Shown piece by piece: positions 25,949 through 38,853 of a DNA stretch of 64,000 bases. The notes beneath the pieces are model-generated. The model was not told the origin of the DNA and made no database searches. It saw only the letters and a list, made by a program, of their open reading frames with translations. The first letter of the stretch is position 1, and every line of letters starts with the position of its first letter. Source of the stretch: Atrichornis clamosus (taxonomy: Eukaryota > Chordata > Aves > Passeriformes > Menuridae); contig WBMZ01011823.1 in the NCBI GenBank assembly GCA_013400975.1, forward strand, positions 194,809 to 258,808. The letters run 5' to 3'. A program made the translations under genes and the position numbers.

Positions 25949-26098
25949 GCTGGCCCCATTCCCTGGAATTGTTCCTGGTCAGGTTGAACAGGGCTTGGAG
26001 CAACCTCAGATAGTGGAAGGTGTCCCTGCCCATGCATGGGGTTGGAATGGGATAAACCTTAAGATCCCCTTCCACCCAAACCATTCCATGATTCTGTA
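25949..26098 (+). mobile_element. CR1 LINE 3' end, sense
   Basis: CCCCATTCCCTGGAATTGTTC, GGGCTTGGAGCAACCTCAGA, TAGTGGAAGGTGTCCCTGCC and CCAAACCATTCCATGATTCT. About 150 bases, moderately diverged. Confidence 0.9.
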
Positions 26099-27019
26099 AG
26101 TCACAATTTTCAGCTATCAAGATTACAGGGGTAGTGCAGTCTTCTGCTTCCTCCATTTCACTTCAGAATTTGACCAATCCCTTATGAAAATCTAGACAGA
26201 ATCTCAGAACTCTTCTTCATTAATTCAGCCAGCTGGGGTGCCTAAATACTTGAAATACAAGATGCCTGGGAGGCAGGGAAGCAAAACTACACTAATTTTT
26301 GTGACCAAGAGCTCCCAGAGAGGGGTTGGACTTTGGACAAGTCCAAGTGACTGGTTCAGAGTCACACAGGAATTCTGCAAGAAGACAGAAAAAATGCCTG
26401 GCCAAACTCTGAGTGTTTTCTCACCACATGTACAGGGTCCATCCAAAGCATCACACATGACAAGGTGTAGGACAACTTTCAAGCAAAGTCATCACCAAGA
26501 TTTCCACCACCTCTTCCACACATGAAGAAAAAGAGACAGTCTGAAGTATTTCAGCAACCTTCGTTCTCCCTTAGGATCCATCACCAGCACTAACAACCAA
26601 AACACTTCCTCAAATGAGGAATTTGTTACCTCAGAAAACTAAAATCCAGACCTGGCAAATAGCTGAACCTCACCTACCCCTATTCTTGTGTTTAACTACA
26701 AAGTACATTATTTTTCACCAGAAAAACAGTTTGCAAGTAGAGTTTTAATGGCACAGCCCTAGTGGAGACAGACATTACATGTGGAGAACAACTCAGGAAT
26801 AGGTAACAGCATCTCCTTGAAGAAAATAAATCATAATAGCAAAAAACATGGGCTTCTGACCACTGCGGCTTCCACATTAGAGTTTTATTTTAGTTAAAAG
26901 CATTTAAGAAAGAAATGTCCTAATTAATGCTCTCAAAGCAACAAACATCTCTTTGTGCAACCCAGACCTGAACTAGGGAAATTTCTTGCATGACAGAGAA
27001 GACCCAGTCTATATTCTAC

Positions 27020-27155
27020 ATGGGCACCACTAACCCATGCCCTCAGGTGCCTCACCCAGATGGCTTTTAAATCCCTCCAGGACAGGAATCCACCACTGCC
27101 CTGGGCAGCTGTGCCAGGGCAGTACAGCCCTTTTGAGGAAAAAGGGCTTTTCCAT
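27020..27155 (-). mobile_element. CR1 LINE fragment, antisense, lacking its 3' terminus
   Basis: ATGGCTTTTAAATCCCTCCA and CCACCACTGCCCTGGGCAGC match the body of the CACTTGGGGACATG subfamily in reverse complement. The terminal 3' portion is not recognisable. Confidence 0.72.
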
Positions 27156-30100
27156 TCAACACAGAGATTTTTCTTTAGGTCCCTTTGGCTGTGAAATTAT
27201 GAATTAACTCATCTGGTTTATCTTAAAGTAAAACCAAGGGCTCTGGCAGGACACTGTCCAACCGAGTATTCCCAGAGCCACCAACTATTTACACGATACC
27301 TTGTCACTGAAGACAAAAGGGGAAAACCAGCTGAGTTCTCTGTTACCTGAATTTAATTAACATGTTTTCTGTCACATTTCAAGGATACTGGACAGGTACA
27401 GCTCAGCCTGTGGTGGTTTTCTAAGCCTCTGTAACTCCAGCCTGCTCTTCAATGTGTGCTGACTTGGTAGGGTTCACACATTCGTTCTTTCCTTCCTGTT
27501 GTTTTTCCTAAATGATGACAAGGCTTCAGTCTAGTTCTCTTCCATCTGCATTACCCTGATTTTTTTATACTCACTCCCCAGACAGCCCTGTCATTGCTGG
27601 CAGTTAAATTCATAAGCATTGGCCTGATAATTCAGGTAGACTTGAAGTGACGACATTGAAACTGTCTAGTTCTATCAGAAATCATATTTTGAGGGATGTA
27701 AAACATGCTGATGGTCATAGCTCACTATTAACACATATTAATTAATCAATATGGACTGTGAAGCACAAGTAATTACTCCCATATTTATGGAGAGCCCAAC
27801 AGAGATAAAACTGCATTGGCTATAGGAGTTAGTTTCAGATTAATGCCTAATTCTTGTGAGATCAAAGTCAAGAGTCCCGTGTTCACCTCATGCCTCAGAC
27901 TCTTCTCAAGCACAGACTCTCATTCCACTAAGGGTAAAAATGAGGCCGTGAAATGGTAACTGCAGCCATGTCCCTACTTGGCTTTTCTGTTGGGAGGAGT
28001 AACCTGACTACTCTCTTACCATGGCACTTGTGAAACTGCTCAATCTTCATCTTATTCAGCATCTAAATTCAAACTTTTAAAAATTTTTTTAAGGCTCTGT
28101 TTTCTTCTTTCCCCTTCATGATCCCACTCACCCCTTTTAAAAGATATCTATGGTTTAATCTGGAAACTTTGTATCTAAATGGGTCATCTTGGTCCATTTC
28201 CTCTCCTTTAATACTCTCTAATCCCCTCCAAATAGGTTCACCCCAGTTTTCCCTCAGTCAAAAATTATTCACCTCTACTTCTACGGCATCTTCCATGACT
28301 GTATGAACTGCACACACATTGGAATAAATCAAGGAAGCTGCTACTGCTGTGCTGGGAGGTGGCAGCAGAAAACTGCACAGGGACAGAACGTGACTGAAAT
28401 CCAGCTAAAGCACAGAAAATTCAAGCCATGTAATTGCCAGGTTGGAAATTTCTGGCAAAAGCTTGACACAAAGCTGTCAGATGTCCTTGTGCTCACAAAA
28501 AGCACGGAGGAGCTCGGAGGTCACCCGGCAAACTCCGAATCACCAGGATAACAAAGATGCCCTGGGCGACGTGGCCTTACCTCCAGATTTCTCTCCTGCT
28601 GTCAACTACATCCTTACAATTTCAAGTGGTGATTTTAACACTGAAATCCAGTATATTTCCAGCTGCAAGGAAGAATAGGAGGTGGCTCAAGGGACTGGCA
28701 GAAAAGTAGGAAGCCACTGTTTTTTAACAGAAGACTAAGCCACCGGCAATAGGAAATAACTAATTAATGGCTTTTTCAAATCCATTGGAGTTTGGTTTCC
28801 AACACTAAATCCCTGGAAGTCATTATTTTTTGCTGTGACTCCCTCTACAGAAGCCTGTGACTGCACTGCCACTCACACTATGAATGTCCATGCCATGATA
28901 AATCTTCATCCTTAAATAATCCATCTGGGAAAACACGACTGCATTCGGAGCAGCCCAGTTCCTTGCTACCTGTTCTGCAGGAAAAGTTTCTCTTTCCTGC
29001 TCAGTCTGATAGACAGTGCAATCTGAAGTCAAGAGGGCAAGGTATTCCAGGAATCTGACTGCCAGGGGACAAGCATTTGGTCATGCCTGGAACAGGGATA
29101 TTGGGAACAGTGATACAGGACTGGCCAGTGGGAGATGAATGACAGCACAGCACAGGTCAAACCTTTCCCTTAAGTCTGACAAGCTACAACGTTTGAATTC
29201 ATTTGCTTACTTATTGAAGAAACAACATGGAAGCCAATTAAATTGAAGACACATGACAGAAGTCATTTAAAGGAACAAACTAACAGGCTCAAATTCCAGG
29301 ATGAGATTTGGACAACCTCAATTTGCACTGGGATTCAAGATACTTGAGCTGCTTGGACCAACACATCCAATTCCAGGGTTAGGGGAAGTGCCCCAGGTTT
29401 TCTGCCTTTGCCATAGGACACTAAAGGTGTACTCATCCCTTTCACCAAGCCTGGACTGGTGCTGAACTCTTGCACAGCTCTATTCCTTCAGTATGTTCAG
29501 TAGGTGTATGGAGATCTCTCTTACAACACTGACTTATCTCTGATCTAGGCTGAGTTTATCAGAATTGCAGGATTTTCCTTTTCTTTCAGTGACAGAAATG
29601 TAGAAGCACAAACAACCCATCAGCCAGAACAACGTTCCTATTCCCTGATTTACATGTCCAGCTATTTTACTATTCTTGGTTTACAGGCCTTCCCTGGTTT
29701 TAACGTTCCACTAAACCAGTGGAATTCTCCAACTCAGCCAACTGTTCATAATCATTGTAACCATTTCTCTGCTCTTTTTAGACAAATTAACAGAAAAATA
29801 CCACCAAATTACTCTTAATTGTTATGGGTTCCTTCAGCTTGTACTTACACTACTGGAAAAGTTCTGAGCATACTTTACATGAGGATGGGACGCTACAAAG
29901 CCTCTTGAGGGTCTTCAGTGTTATTCACCATTCTGTAAGACACAAGGAAAACATCCAAGAACATTAGAGATGTCTATGAAAGGCAAAGAGATCCAATCAC
30001 ATCATTCTGGATAATCTGTCACTAATCCAGACTCACAGACTTCAATGCACAGGGCAGAGTCTTACAGAGAAAGTTGATGTCTGGTGTTGTAATCAGTCCA

Positions 30101-30447
30101 GAGACAAAAATTTAAATTACAATTGATTTCTTTTGGCCACAAGTAAATTAATCTATGCAATCATTTAGCCTTATGACAGGTACCTACCCTTTTAACTCAC
30201 AAAAGCTATTAAAAGGATTATTTGGCCAACATCCGCAAAGCGCTCAGGAGACAGGTACTATGTTCTGAGAAGGAATGACCTAATAGAATTTTCTTCAGCT
30301 ATCACTGCTGATGTCTTTCTCCACAAACTAACATGGACTGCAAGTGCTTCAAAAGTCAAACGATTAACCAACAGGAAAGAGAAAGGCAGGATGCTAGATC
30401 TAGGCAGAGCTGGGATAGAAAATGAGTGGATACAGCAGCACCGGGAT

Positions 30448-30944
30448 TTCCACTATCCCAGGTTGCTCCAAGCCCCGTCCAACCTGGCCTTGGACACTTC
30501 CAGGGATGGGGCAGCCACAGCTTCTCTGGGAAACCTGGGCCAGGGCCTCCCCACCCTCACATCCAAGAATTCCTTCCTAATATCCCATCTAATCCTGCCC
30601 TCTGGTAGTGGGGTGGGANGGTAGTGGGAAGCCATTCCCCCTTGTCCTGTCCATCCAGGTTCTTGTCCCAAGTCCCTCTCCATCTCTCCTGGAGTCCCTT
30701 TAGGCTCTGGAAGGGGCTCTGAGGTCTCCCTGGAGCCTTCTCCTCTCCAGGTGAACACTCCCAGCTCTCCCAGCCTGGCTCCAGAGCAGAGGGGCTCCAG
30801 CCCTGGGAGCATCTCTGTGGCCTCCTCTGGTTTTACTCCAAGAGCTCCCTGTCCTTCCTGTGCTGAGGATCCCAGAGCTAGAGGCAGAACTGCAGGTGGG
30901 GTCTCACAAAAGCACAGCGCAGGGGGAGAATCACCTCCATCAAA
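30448..30944 (-). mobile_element. CR1 LINE, about 0.5 kb, antisense, reaching into ORF2 C-terminus
   Basis: The 3' part (ACTATCCCAGGTTGCTCCAA, GATGGGGCAGCCACAGC) is followed by the ORF2 tail in reverse. The minus-strand reading includes LGELGVFTWRGEGSRE, and the segment near 30890-30944 (CAGGTGGGGTCTCAC) corresponds to upstream ORF2. The extreme 3' terminal repeat is missing. An ambiguous base lies at 30619. Confidence 0.93.
30619..30619. other. Ambiguous base (N) at a short local repeat
   Basis: Single N with GGTAGTGGG-like sequence on both sides inside a CR1 copy. The pattern suggests two unmerged read or contig ends. Confidence 0.75.
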
Positions 30945-31048
30945 ACCATCAAGTGCAGCCATTCCCCCAGCACTGCCAAGGCCACGACTGAGCAATGTCC
31001 CCAAGTGCCACACCCACACAGCTTTTAAATCCCTCCAGGAATGGTGAT
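30945..31048 (-). mobile_element. Second CR1 LINE fragment abutting the first, different subfamily
   Basis: CCCCCAGCACTGCCAAGGCC, CAATGTCCCCAAGTGCCACA and CAGCTTTTAAATCCCTCCAG form the reverse of the CACTTGGGGACATG subfamily body. It lies in the same orientation directly beside the copy at 30448-30944. Confidence 0.85.
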
Positions 31049-31067
31049 GCCGTTATTGATGTATTTA

Positions 31068-31083
31068 GGGGTTTTTTTTTTTC
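31068..31083. repeat. T-rich homopolymer
   Basis: T-rich run (TTTTTTTTTT-type, interrupted near its end) about 20 bases beyond the CR1 pair, close to the 5' boundary of the older copy. Confidence 0.8.
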
Positions 31084-33699
31084 TTCCATCAAAAAAACTC
31101 ACGGACTTTCTGGACAGAAGACTGAGCTGAATGAGCTTTCCCAGAAGCAGCAGCACTCAGCTTCTGGCCAGCAGCTTTCCTGGGAGGTTCAGGCCTGTCC
31201 ACACGAGCCTTCTCCCACCCAGCCGTGGCCAAGGAAAGCTCTGGGTGTTTCCAGAGAGGGAAGCTGCTGTGAGCTGGCCGCTGCCACTTCCAAAACAAGT
31301 CATTTGGCCCACACTGAGGTCTCGATGTGCCGCTTCCTCTCCAGGAAAAGAAGTCACCAAGGCAAGCTGCGTGGTCCCAGCAGACCCTCACAGGTCTCGC
31401 TCTGTGGGCTGGAAGAGCCAAACACCAGGGCCCTCACAGTCAGCCACCACAAACCTTTTAAAGAGTCTCCCACACCAAAATCCTCCTCTGTCAAATCTCT
31501 TAACTGCATTTTAAACATATTCCCCGAGGCAGTCACAAAAAATATGAGCTCATGCTGTTGACTTCTTGCCAAATTTTAATACAGAGAGCTGTTTTGTTTT
31601 CCAAAGAGGAACAAATTAGACTTAAATATATACAAACTTTCTGAAGGTCAGAGAGGCTAATGATAGAGAACTGGATTCCTCAGAGAAAGATTTGCTTCCA
31701 GGGTGAGGAGTGTGGAAAAAGTAAAGAAGAAAACTCAGAAAGGAATGAAAAAATCAGCTTCCATCATCATGAAATGAAGGATTAAAAGTAGAACACGAGG
31801 AGATGAGATAAGAGAGGCAAAGAATAGGCTGCTGCAACTCAGGTTTTGAGATGACAAAGGAAGGAGGATGATATTAGTGAAAGCAATGAAAGAGGAAAAA
31901 AGTGGTATGGACCTCAGATGTAAGTGAAGAGCCATTAGGATCCAGACCAAATGTGGGACGTGATCAGAGGAGGAAGATGAGCTTTTCCAAGGCACTCCAG
32001 ACCTGGAAGGGCAAACAGAGGATGATGGGATTTCAGCAGAAACAAACAGCAGAGACTTCATGAGGAATTAGGAAAATTTTTCCATTTTTGCTATGTTAAA
32101 GTTTTAGGCAGCTTTATTAAACTCAGAATGCAACCACAAACTGTCCCAGACCGGGTAAGGAAGGACAGGGAATGCTCAGGCCTGCCTTGGGAGCGGGACT
32201 GGTGAAAGCAAATGCAGCTCCACAGAAAGGAGAGGAAGCTGGGGCTTCCTCCGGCCGCTGCCAGCGCCGAGCGGCCGCTATTGAAAAGGGGCACAAACAG
32301 TCTTTGACTCCACGTTGGTCTAAAGTTCAGTGGCACAGAAATACCTTCCCCACCCCCAGACACACGTGAAAGTTGCTTAAATGCTTTTGTCACTTAAGGG
32401 CACGTCAGGCAAGAACCAAGCAATCCCTTCGCCCTTTTTAGTCAAAGAAATTCAATCCCAACCAAGATAAATTCCGCCACCAACAAACTGTGACTCTGAA
32501 ATCATGACTCACTATCCCTCTTTCCCTCAGCCTCCTTTCAGCATAAAGCAAAGCACCAAAGCAGGTCTGAGCTCAGCAGCAAAGGCAGGTGTCACCACTC
32601 TCTGCAGTGATATGGGAGTAAGAACTCACAAACCTTTGCCCTTTTCGCATTATTCATTAAATAAATTATCTGCTAACACAGGGAAAACACAACCAGCTCC
32701 CCTTCCTATTTCTGGGACAGACAATAAAAAAAAAAGTCACTATTAATATGGAAATCATGGCTGCAGTTGTAGAATCAGATGTAATGAACAATCCGGTCCC
32801 CAGCTTAAGTTGCTATAAAGGCAGCTTAAATTTACAATGGATGAGTCTTCACGGCAATCTGTTTTTCAGATATTAAAAATCTCATTTTCTTGGTGCCAAG
32901 GACAAGTGGAAGTGTGAAGCACTGGAGTATCAACTCTGCATTTGTCTCACTTGACATGAAATCATTTTCATTTTAGTTCTGATTTTTAATACATTCTTGG
33001 GATCCACTTCAGTTTTCTTCATTTCTCACTGTGTGCAATTAAATGTTTTGAAGTAGAGTTCACCCTGATCCACAACACCCTGCAGAAGCAAGGAGAAAGT
33101 CACTTGGTAAAGATGAGGCTGATATCACTTTTTTGGAAGAGAAATTCATTTTCTCCTTTAATTTCTGAGTGACTTACATAGTACAAAAAAAAAAAAACCC
33201 CAAAAACATCACTTTGTATTTCACTAACACCTTCCTTGGTAAGTTCTTAAAATGGGCTTTAGAAATAACAAATTAAAAGCTTTTGTCCTTGGGGAAGACA
33301 AACATCACCATTTGGACACGAGTAAAACATGAACAGAGGGGCTGAATTCTTGGCCTAAAGCCAGCCAGGGCACTCTCAGTGGCTGAGCAGAGTAGGGGTC
33401 CCACCACTACAATTGTCACACCAGCTCCTGAAATGCAGAACCACCAAGGTCCAGCCTTACTGATAAACCTGGTGCACTGGATGGCGAAGAAACTCAGCCC
33501 TAAGAATGAAGTTGTACCACTGCTGAACCCATACTAAAGGCAGATCCCAACTCCACGCATAATTACAAATGAATGCTCTCCTAGAAATTAAAAAAAAAAA
33601 TTCAAAATTGAGGTCTTTCACTCAATGTACAGCTTAAGGTCTGTAGGAGTTGTCAGGTCTGGGTGGACTCTGTGCACGTGTGTGTACAAGTGTCCATGG

Positions 33700-33935
33700 A
33701 CATGTGCCAGGGGAGGTCCAGGCTGGACATCAGGAGGAATTTCTTCATAGAAAGGGTTGTGAAACATTGGAATAGGGTGCCCAGGGAGGTGGTGGAGACC
33801 TCAGCCCTGGAGGTGTCCAAGGAACTCCTGGATGTGGCACTCAGTGCTCTGGTGTGGCTGACAAGGTGGGGATCAGTCAAAGGTTGGACTCATTCCAACT
33901 GGATGATCTTGGAGGTCTTTTCCAACCTGGATTTA
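33700..33935 (+). mobile_element. CR1 LINE 3' end, sense
   Basis: TGTGCCAGGGGAGGTCCAGG, CTGGACATCAGGAGGAATTT, CCAGGGAGGTGGTGGAGACC, GTGGCACTCAGTGCTCTGG and GATGATCTTGGAGGTCTTTT. This is the CACTCAGTGCTCTGG subfamily, also seen at 38854, 45925, 58686 and 63904. Confidence 0.93.
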
Positions 33936-36900
33936 ATTGGCTTTTCTACACTAAAGCCAGTGTGAAGTAAAGCCATCAACTGGTTTAACTTCTGTCATGA
34001 GGCATCTTGCCCCAAAACCAGCAAGAAACCAAGGATCCATCCACTCCAGTTCATTCTGGTGATTAATCACCCTCTCCATTACAAATTTGTACTTGATTTC
34101 TACTTTCAATGTGTCTGGCTTCAGATTCCAGACAGCAGCCTTCCTCTGCCAGCTCCAAGCCCTGTATTCCTGGGAGGTATTCAGACAGGCTCTTATTTAC
34201 CCAGTGCTTTTAAAACAGGTACTGAGTTCGTATCAAAACTTAAAGACAAATTCATCTGGGTACATGCACAAAAGTAGGACTACTGTCCAAAATACTGAAG
34301 CTAATCTAGGACTCTCTAGCCCATTTTCCCAAAATAGGCATATTAGGGAAAAAAATAATAAAAAAAAAGCTCTGCCATATGACTTGAGGATGTGTTTCAT
34401 TTGTGCCCTGGGAGGCAAGGTTAGGAACCTTCTCCAGGCACTGCCACCTCCTGAGCACACAGGTTTGGTGTCGTGAAGCATCCAGTTCCATGTGGAAAAC
34501 CTTCTGCCCAAGTCCCCTGCCCAAGCAGGGCCACCAAAGCCAGTTAATCAGCACCACGTCCAGAGGACTTTGGAGCTTCTCCAAGATGTAAGACTTCATC
34601 GTTTCTCTGCGCCAGTGAGTAGAAATCAGCAAGAAATCACAATTTTTACGAACACAAAAATCCTTGAAAAAAATGCTCAGAAGTCACCTCCAACCAACGC
34701 TGTTTTCCTTCTTACTGTGACTGTTGTTTACCAAACCTTCCACAGGACAGCCCTGGAGAAGGCCATGTTTTGGGATTATGGTGAGGGAACGCAGCAGCTC
34801 CTTGTCAAGTTAAGTTTACAATTCTTTTATGGGAGCCTCTTTTTTCCCAGAACTCTCTAACTGAAGGGAAACCATCGACAGAAGTCTCTCCCCTTTAGAA
34901 AACACCCACCTCAATCTTATGATAAAGTCACAGCTTATCATTTATTACAGGTAAATGTAAAAAAGTGAATAAATAATTTCTTCTACAATGTGCCCTGCAG
35001 CAGATCTGCACAGGACAATTTGCCAAGGATCGCAGTTAAAACTGTTTCTCTCCTTTTCCCTCTCTAATTCCATGCAAAAGAAACTTCCTTGCCCAAATTT
35101 AGTGGAATTTCCTAGAGCACCAGCCACAGGCCAGGCTCCACTTTGAAGGAGATTGGCAACAGATCCCACCACAGAAAAACTGAGGTCACAAAATCATGAA
35201 GTTTCCCAAACTCCAAGGCTTCCAAAAAGGCAGAAACCATTATCTGTATTTCACTGGAAAGGACTCTTGAGTTATTCCAGAAGTCCCAGAGATCCATAAA
35301 AGGCAATGCAATCCCAGAAAAAGGATATAACTGAGTGTTGTTTTCTCCTTAATGGTAACTGGAAAATGAAATGCTACCATCAAGCCACCTCTGCAGACAC
35401 ATTTGAGTAGAACACCCAGGTTGTATTTTGGTTATTGCTTACAAATGAGCTTCAGCCTCAACATCCCAAGCACCTCCACCGCTTTATCACCTGGATTGCT
35501 GCATGTTGTCCCTTCCAATCATGACTAAAACATTGCCTGGAACCAAAGGCCAGACCTGAATTGGCTTTTCCAGCTAAAATTACACGTGAATGTCAACAGC
35601 AGAAGACTGACAGCGAGGCACAAACTGCTGACTGTAGGAATCAAACAGGTTCTCTCAGTCCACTCAGATCAGTGGGAGCACTGAAATGGGGGAGGAAGTG
35701 AGTTAGGAGCCAGCTGGCTCCTACAGAGCTACAGAAGGCAAGACATACCCCGGAGTGCAACTGAGATTTAAAGTCCCTACATGATACCAGCAGGGATTGC
35801 CCCTTAAACTCCAGGTACATCCTAAGGAACAGACCTTCATCCCAACTAAACTGCCAGTGGGAGACTGCCAAGTCCTCGAGTCCAAGTCTGGGCCTCACAA
35901 ACAAATGAGAGGCTCATTCAAAAAACATCCCAATTAACAAGAAATTTCGTTGATAGTTTTCTGTAAGGGATACAGGGACACAGGAGCCCTGGACATGCCA
36001 ACTGAAATGAGGTGCTCTATTGCCAACCATAACGTCTGCATGCTATGAATCCACCTCCACTGCAGGCTGCTTGCTCCAAAGAGGATTCAAGAGCCCACCT
36101 GGAAGATGAACCCTCAGATTCTGTGGAGGTCATGGTTGAGAACACGCAGGGTCAAGAGCACAAAAACCAGGGACTGCAGAACATACAACAGCTCCAAGAA
36201 ATCAGAGTATTCATCCAACTGGACAGGCAGGGAGCATCCTTCATCCAGGACCCTCCAGGGAAACCCTACACACCTTAGTAGATGCCCCCAAACCCTCCTG
36301 AGAAGAATTCCAGAAACTGCACTTGTCAAGTGACAGACGGAGATTAATTGCAAGACAAGGGCTTTGAAAAGTGTTGATTGAATCAAACCTGTTTTTCTGT
36401 TTATTTGACTAGATTTTAACTTTTCCTGTGTCAAATCAGGAAACTCTTCTACAAGCTGCGTTTTTTCATAGAGTGGTCCATAATGCTTGGAATTTGCATC
36501 TGCATGGAGGTAAAACCCTCGGCAGGCACAGAGAACTGCTGTGCATACACAATCCTATGAAGATGCTCAATACAAGGTGCACATTGAAGTGAAGTGAGCT
36601 GAAGAACCTACAGCCAGCTGCTGACCCAAAGAAAGAAACCAGAATTGTACCTGCCATCACTGGTACCAGGAACAAGTAGGCAAGAGAAACAAGTAATGCC
36701 TCACAATCCTTTATTTTTGCACTGCTTCATGGCACCAAAAAAAAGTATTAAGAGAAAAGTGGTATCACTTGACAATAGCAAATTCACTGCATAAAATGTA
36801 AGTATTATCTGTTTTAAAACAGGTTTTGGATATTTAAGATCATCATTCCTTTTCCCCACATAGGAACATGATAAAACGTTGTACAAACAATAAACTTGGT

Positions 36901-37632
36901 AGGAGCTTTACAAAATATAAAATGGTGTTCTGAGAAGCGCTGCAAGCTCTCAGTTACTCACAATGAAATAAGAATGCAGCCCTTTTTCATCTCCAAAAGA
37001 AGTAAAATTGCGCCATAAAAGGAGGCTGAGAGCAGGGCGGTGTTGCCAGGGTCTGCCCTCTGCTCACAACTGCTGGAGGTTTGACGCCCGGTCACAGGGC
37101 ACCCAGGACACCCATCTGTTGTTCACTGGAGAACAAGATGAGTTATCAGAGAATCCTGTGTCTGCCACTGATGCTGGAGCTGGGCTGGGACCTGGCAGAC
37201 GTGACCCACTGCAGCAGCAGCAGATCAAACACGTCCCCTTGCCCCGCTCCATCCCCGCGCCCTTGGCAACCTGTTGTGCTTGAAATATTGATCTGTGGCT
37301 CTGCCGTCCTTTCCTGCTTCCCCTCTTCCTCCTCTCGGATGACCCAGGCTTTGATCAGCTTCCCCTCTAAAGGAATTATCCATGTCAAGCAAATAGGCCG
37401 ATCAAAGTTTCCTTTTCACAGCTTTGCCAGAAAGCCTGGGGGGCTCTCCCACCCCTGCAGAGGAACACGGCTCAGCAGATGCAAGGCAGAGGACAAGGTT
37501 TTTTCCAAGGTAAAGCAGTACTCTGGTGATTTTATACCAGAGACACTTCATCTGATTTCCACCCAGTGGCTCGTTTAGAAGAGGCAGAGATGACTTCTCC
37601 CTGCCCAAGGCAAGGGCTTGGAACTCAGTGAT

Positions 37633-37771
37633 CTGTGACTGGGCTGAGACTCAGCAACTCATTGCATGTGTGACATCAACCCTGCTGAACTGCAGGTGGG
37701 GAGCCACTGAGCTCTTGAGCACGGAGTACTCTCAAAGCTACATAAAACAAAATAATAATTCCAAAGTCAAG
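37633..37771. repeat. Paralogous segment, copy A
   Basis: Starts CTGTGACTGGGCTGAGACTC and runs into the CR1 copy at 37772. It matches 39997-40120: by eye the first 47 bases differ at about five positions. Each copy leads straight into an antisense CR1. Confidence 0.85.
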
Positions 37772-38115
37772 GATTACAGAATCATGGAATCATGGGAAGG
37801 GCTGGGTCAGAAGCGACCTTAAAGAACATCCCATTCCACCCCCTGCCATGGGCAGGGACACCTTCCACTATCCCAGGTTGCTCCAAGCCCTGTCCAACCT
37901 GGCCTTGGACACTTCCAGGGATGGGGCAGCCACAGCTTCTCNTGGGGCAGCCTTCTCTGGGAAACCTGGGCCAGGGCCTCCCTACCCTCTTAGGGAACAA
38001 TTCCTTCCCAATATCCCATCTAACCCTGCCCTCTGTCAGTGGGAAGCCATTCCCCCTTGTCCTGACCCTCCAGGCCCTTGTCCAAAGTCCCTGTCCTGTT
38101 TTCTTTTAGGCCCCT
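37772..38115 (-). mobile_element. CR1 LINE 3' end, antisense
   Basis: TTACAGAATCATGGAATCATG head, CCATGGGCAGGGACACCTTC, CACTATCCCAGGTTGCTCCA, then the block GAAGCCATTCCCCCTTGTCC. It ends near 38115 in the ORF2 tail. An N at 37942 sits in a partly duplicated TGGGGCAGCC stretch. Confidence 0.95.
37942..37942. other. Ambiguous base (N) between near-duplicate CR1 bases
   Basis: TGGGGCAGCC and TTCTC occur on both sides of the N, so the CR1 copy has about 20 bases in excess compared with other copies. Probably an unmerged assembly overlap. Confidence 0.8.
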
Positions 38116-38555
38116 TCACACATCCCAGCAAATAAATAAAATATTCCTAAGCACCTACTAGAAATGGCAATAACATTCAAGCAAACATCAACTGAATGCT
38201 CCAGCAGGACATTCCAAGATCAAGCAGTCACCTCCCCTACCTTAGCCCAGACCACACACCCAAGTGGAGATCACTCGCCAGCTAAATATTATTCTTTCAA
38301 AGGCCTTCTCCTGCTTAACATATTAACAGGATTTATAGGAGTGACTGTCTGGAACACTGCTTAACAATGCTAATAGCAGAGTTCCAAGAAATCAGTAGTT
38401 TGGCAATTACAAATCCAGCAATACGTGCTGAAGTATGTGCTCACGCTTGCTAAACCTGTAATCCGAGTTCTCTCTTTTTCTTTTCCCTCCCCATAATTAG
38501 TGGTTTAAATTTAGTAGGAATGATTCACTTGCTGCAGGTTCACTTGCATTATTTC

Positions 38556-38571
38556 TTTTTTTTTTTTTTTT
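38556..38571. repeat. T16 homopolymer
   Basis: Uninterrupted run of 16 T, about 280 bases before the CR1 copy at 38854. Confidence 0.95.
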
Positions 38572-38853
38572 GCACTTGGAATCCATCTTGGATGACATCT
38601 AACAGGAGTATTGGAAGAGGAAGCAGAACCTGGCTTTCTAAAGAAAAGCCAATCTACTGCATTGTCTTCCATAATTTTAAGTACCTCCATAACTCCAATT
38701 TCCTCCTGCAATAACCAGCAGATACAGGGCAGATATAGCCCCAGTCAGAGTTCTAGTGACACACTTGTGCTCTAAGCAGGGTCCAGGCCAAGGAAAGATC
38801 CATTCCTTGTGGTCTTAACATACTCCATCTCCTGATGGTCTGCTCTGGCATTG

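Larger units (their letters stand above)
24895..37620. other. Non-coding sequence upstream of HMBOX1 coding exons, part 2
   Basis: Contains CR1 fragments at 25949-26098, 27020-27155, 30448-31048 and 33700-33935, and CpG-dense patches at 24895-25105 and 32240-32285. The longest repeat-free stretches (about 27.2-30.4 and 34.0-37.6 kb) show only short open frames that look like chance. No exon was recognised. Confidence 0.6.

Noticed and set aside
30453..31019. 188-codon minus-strand open frame
   Set aside because: It is the translation of two abutting CR1 3' ends, including non-coding 3' region and an N. Only the LGELGVF part reflects former ORF2.
37081..37578. 165-codon plus-strand open frame
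   Set aside because: It has no recognisable domain and a Ser/Pro/Cys-rich chance-like composition, with overlapping open frames in other registers typical of GC-richer non-coding DNA.
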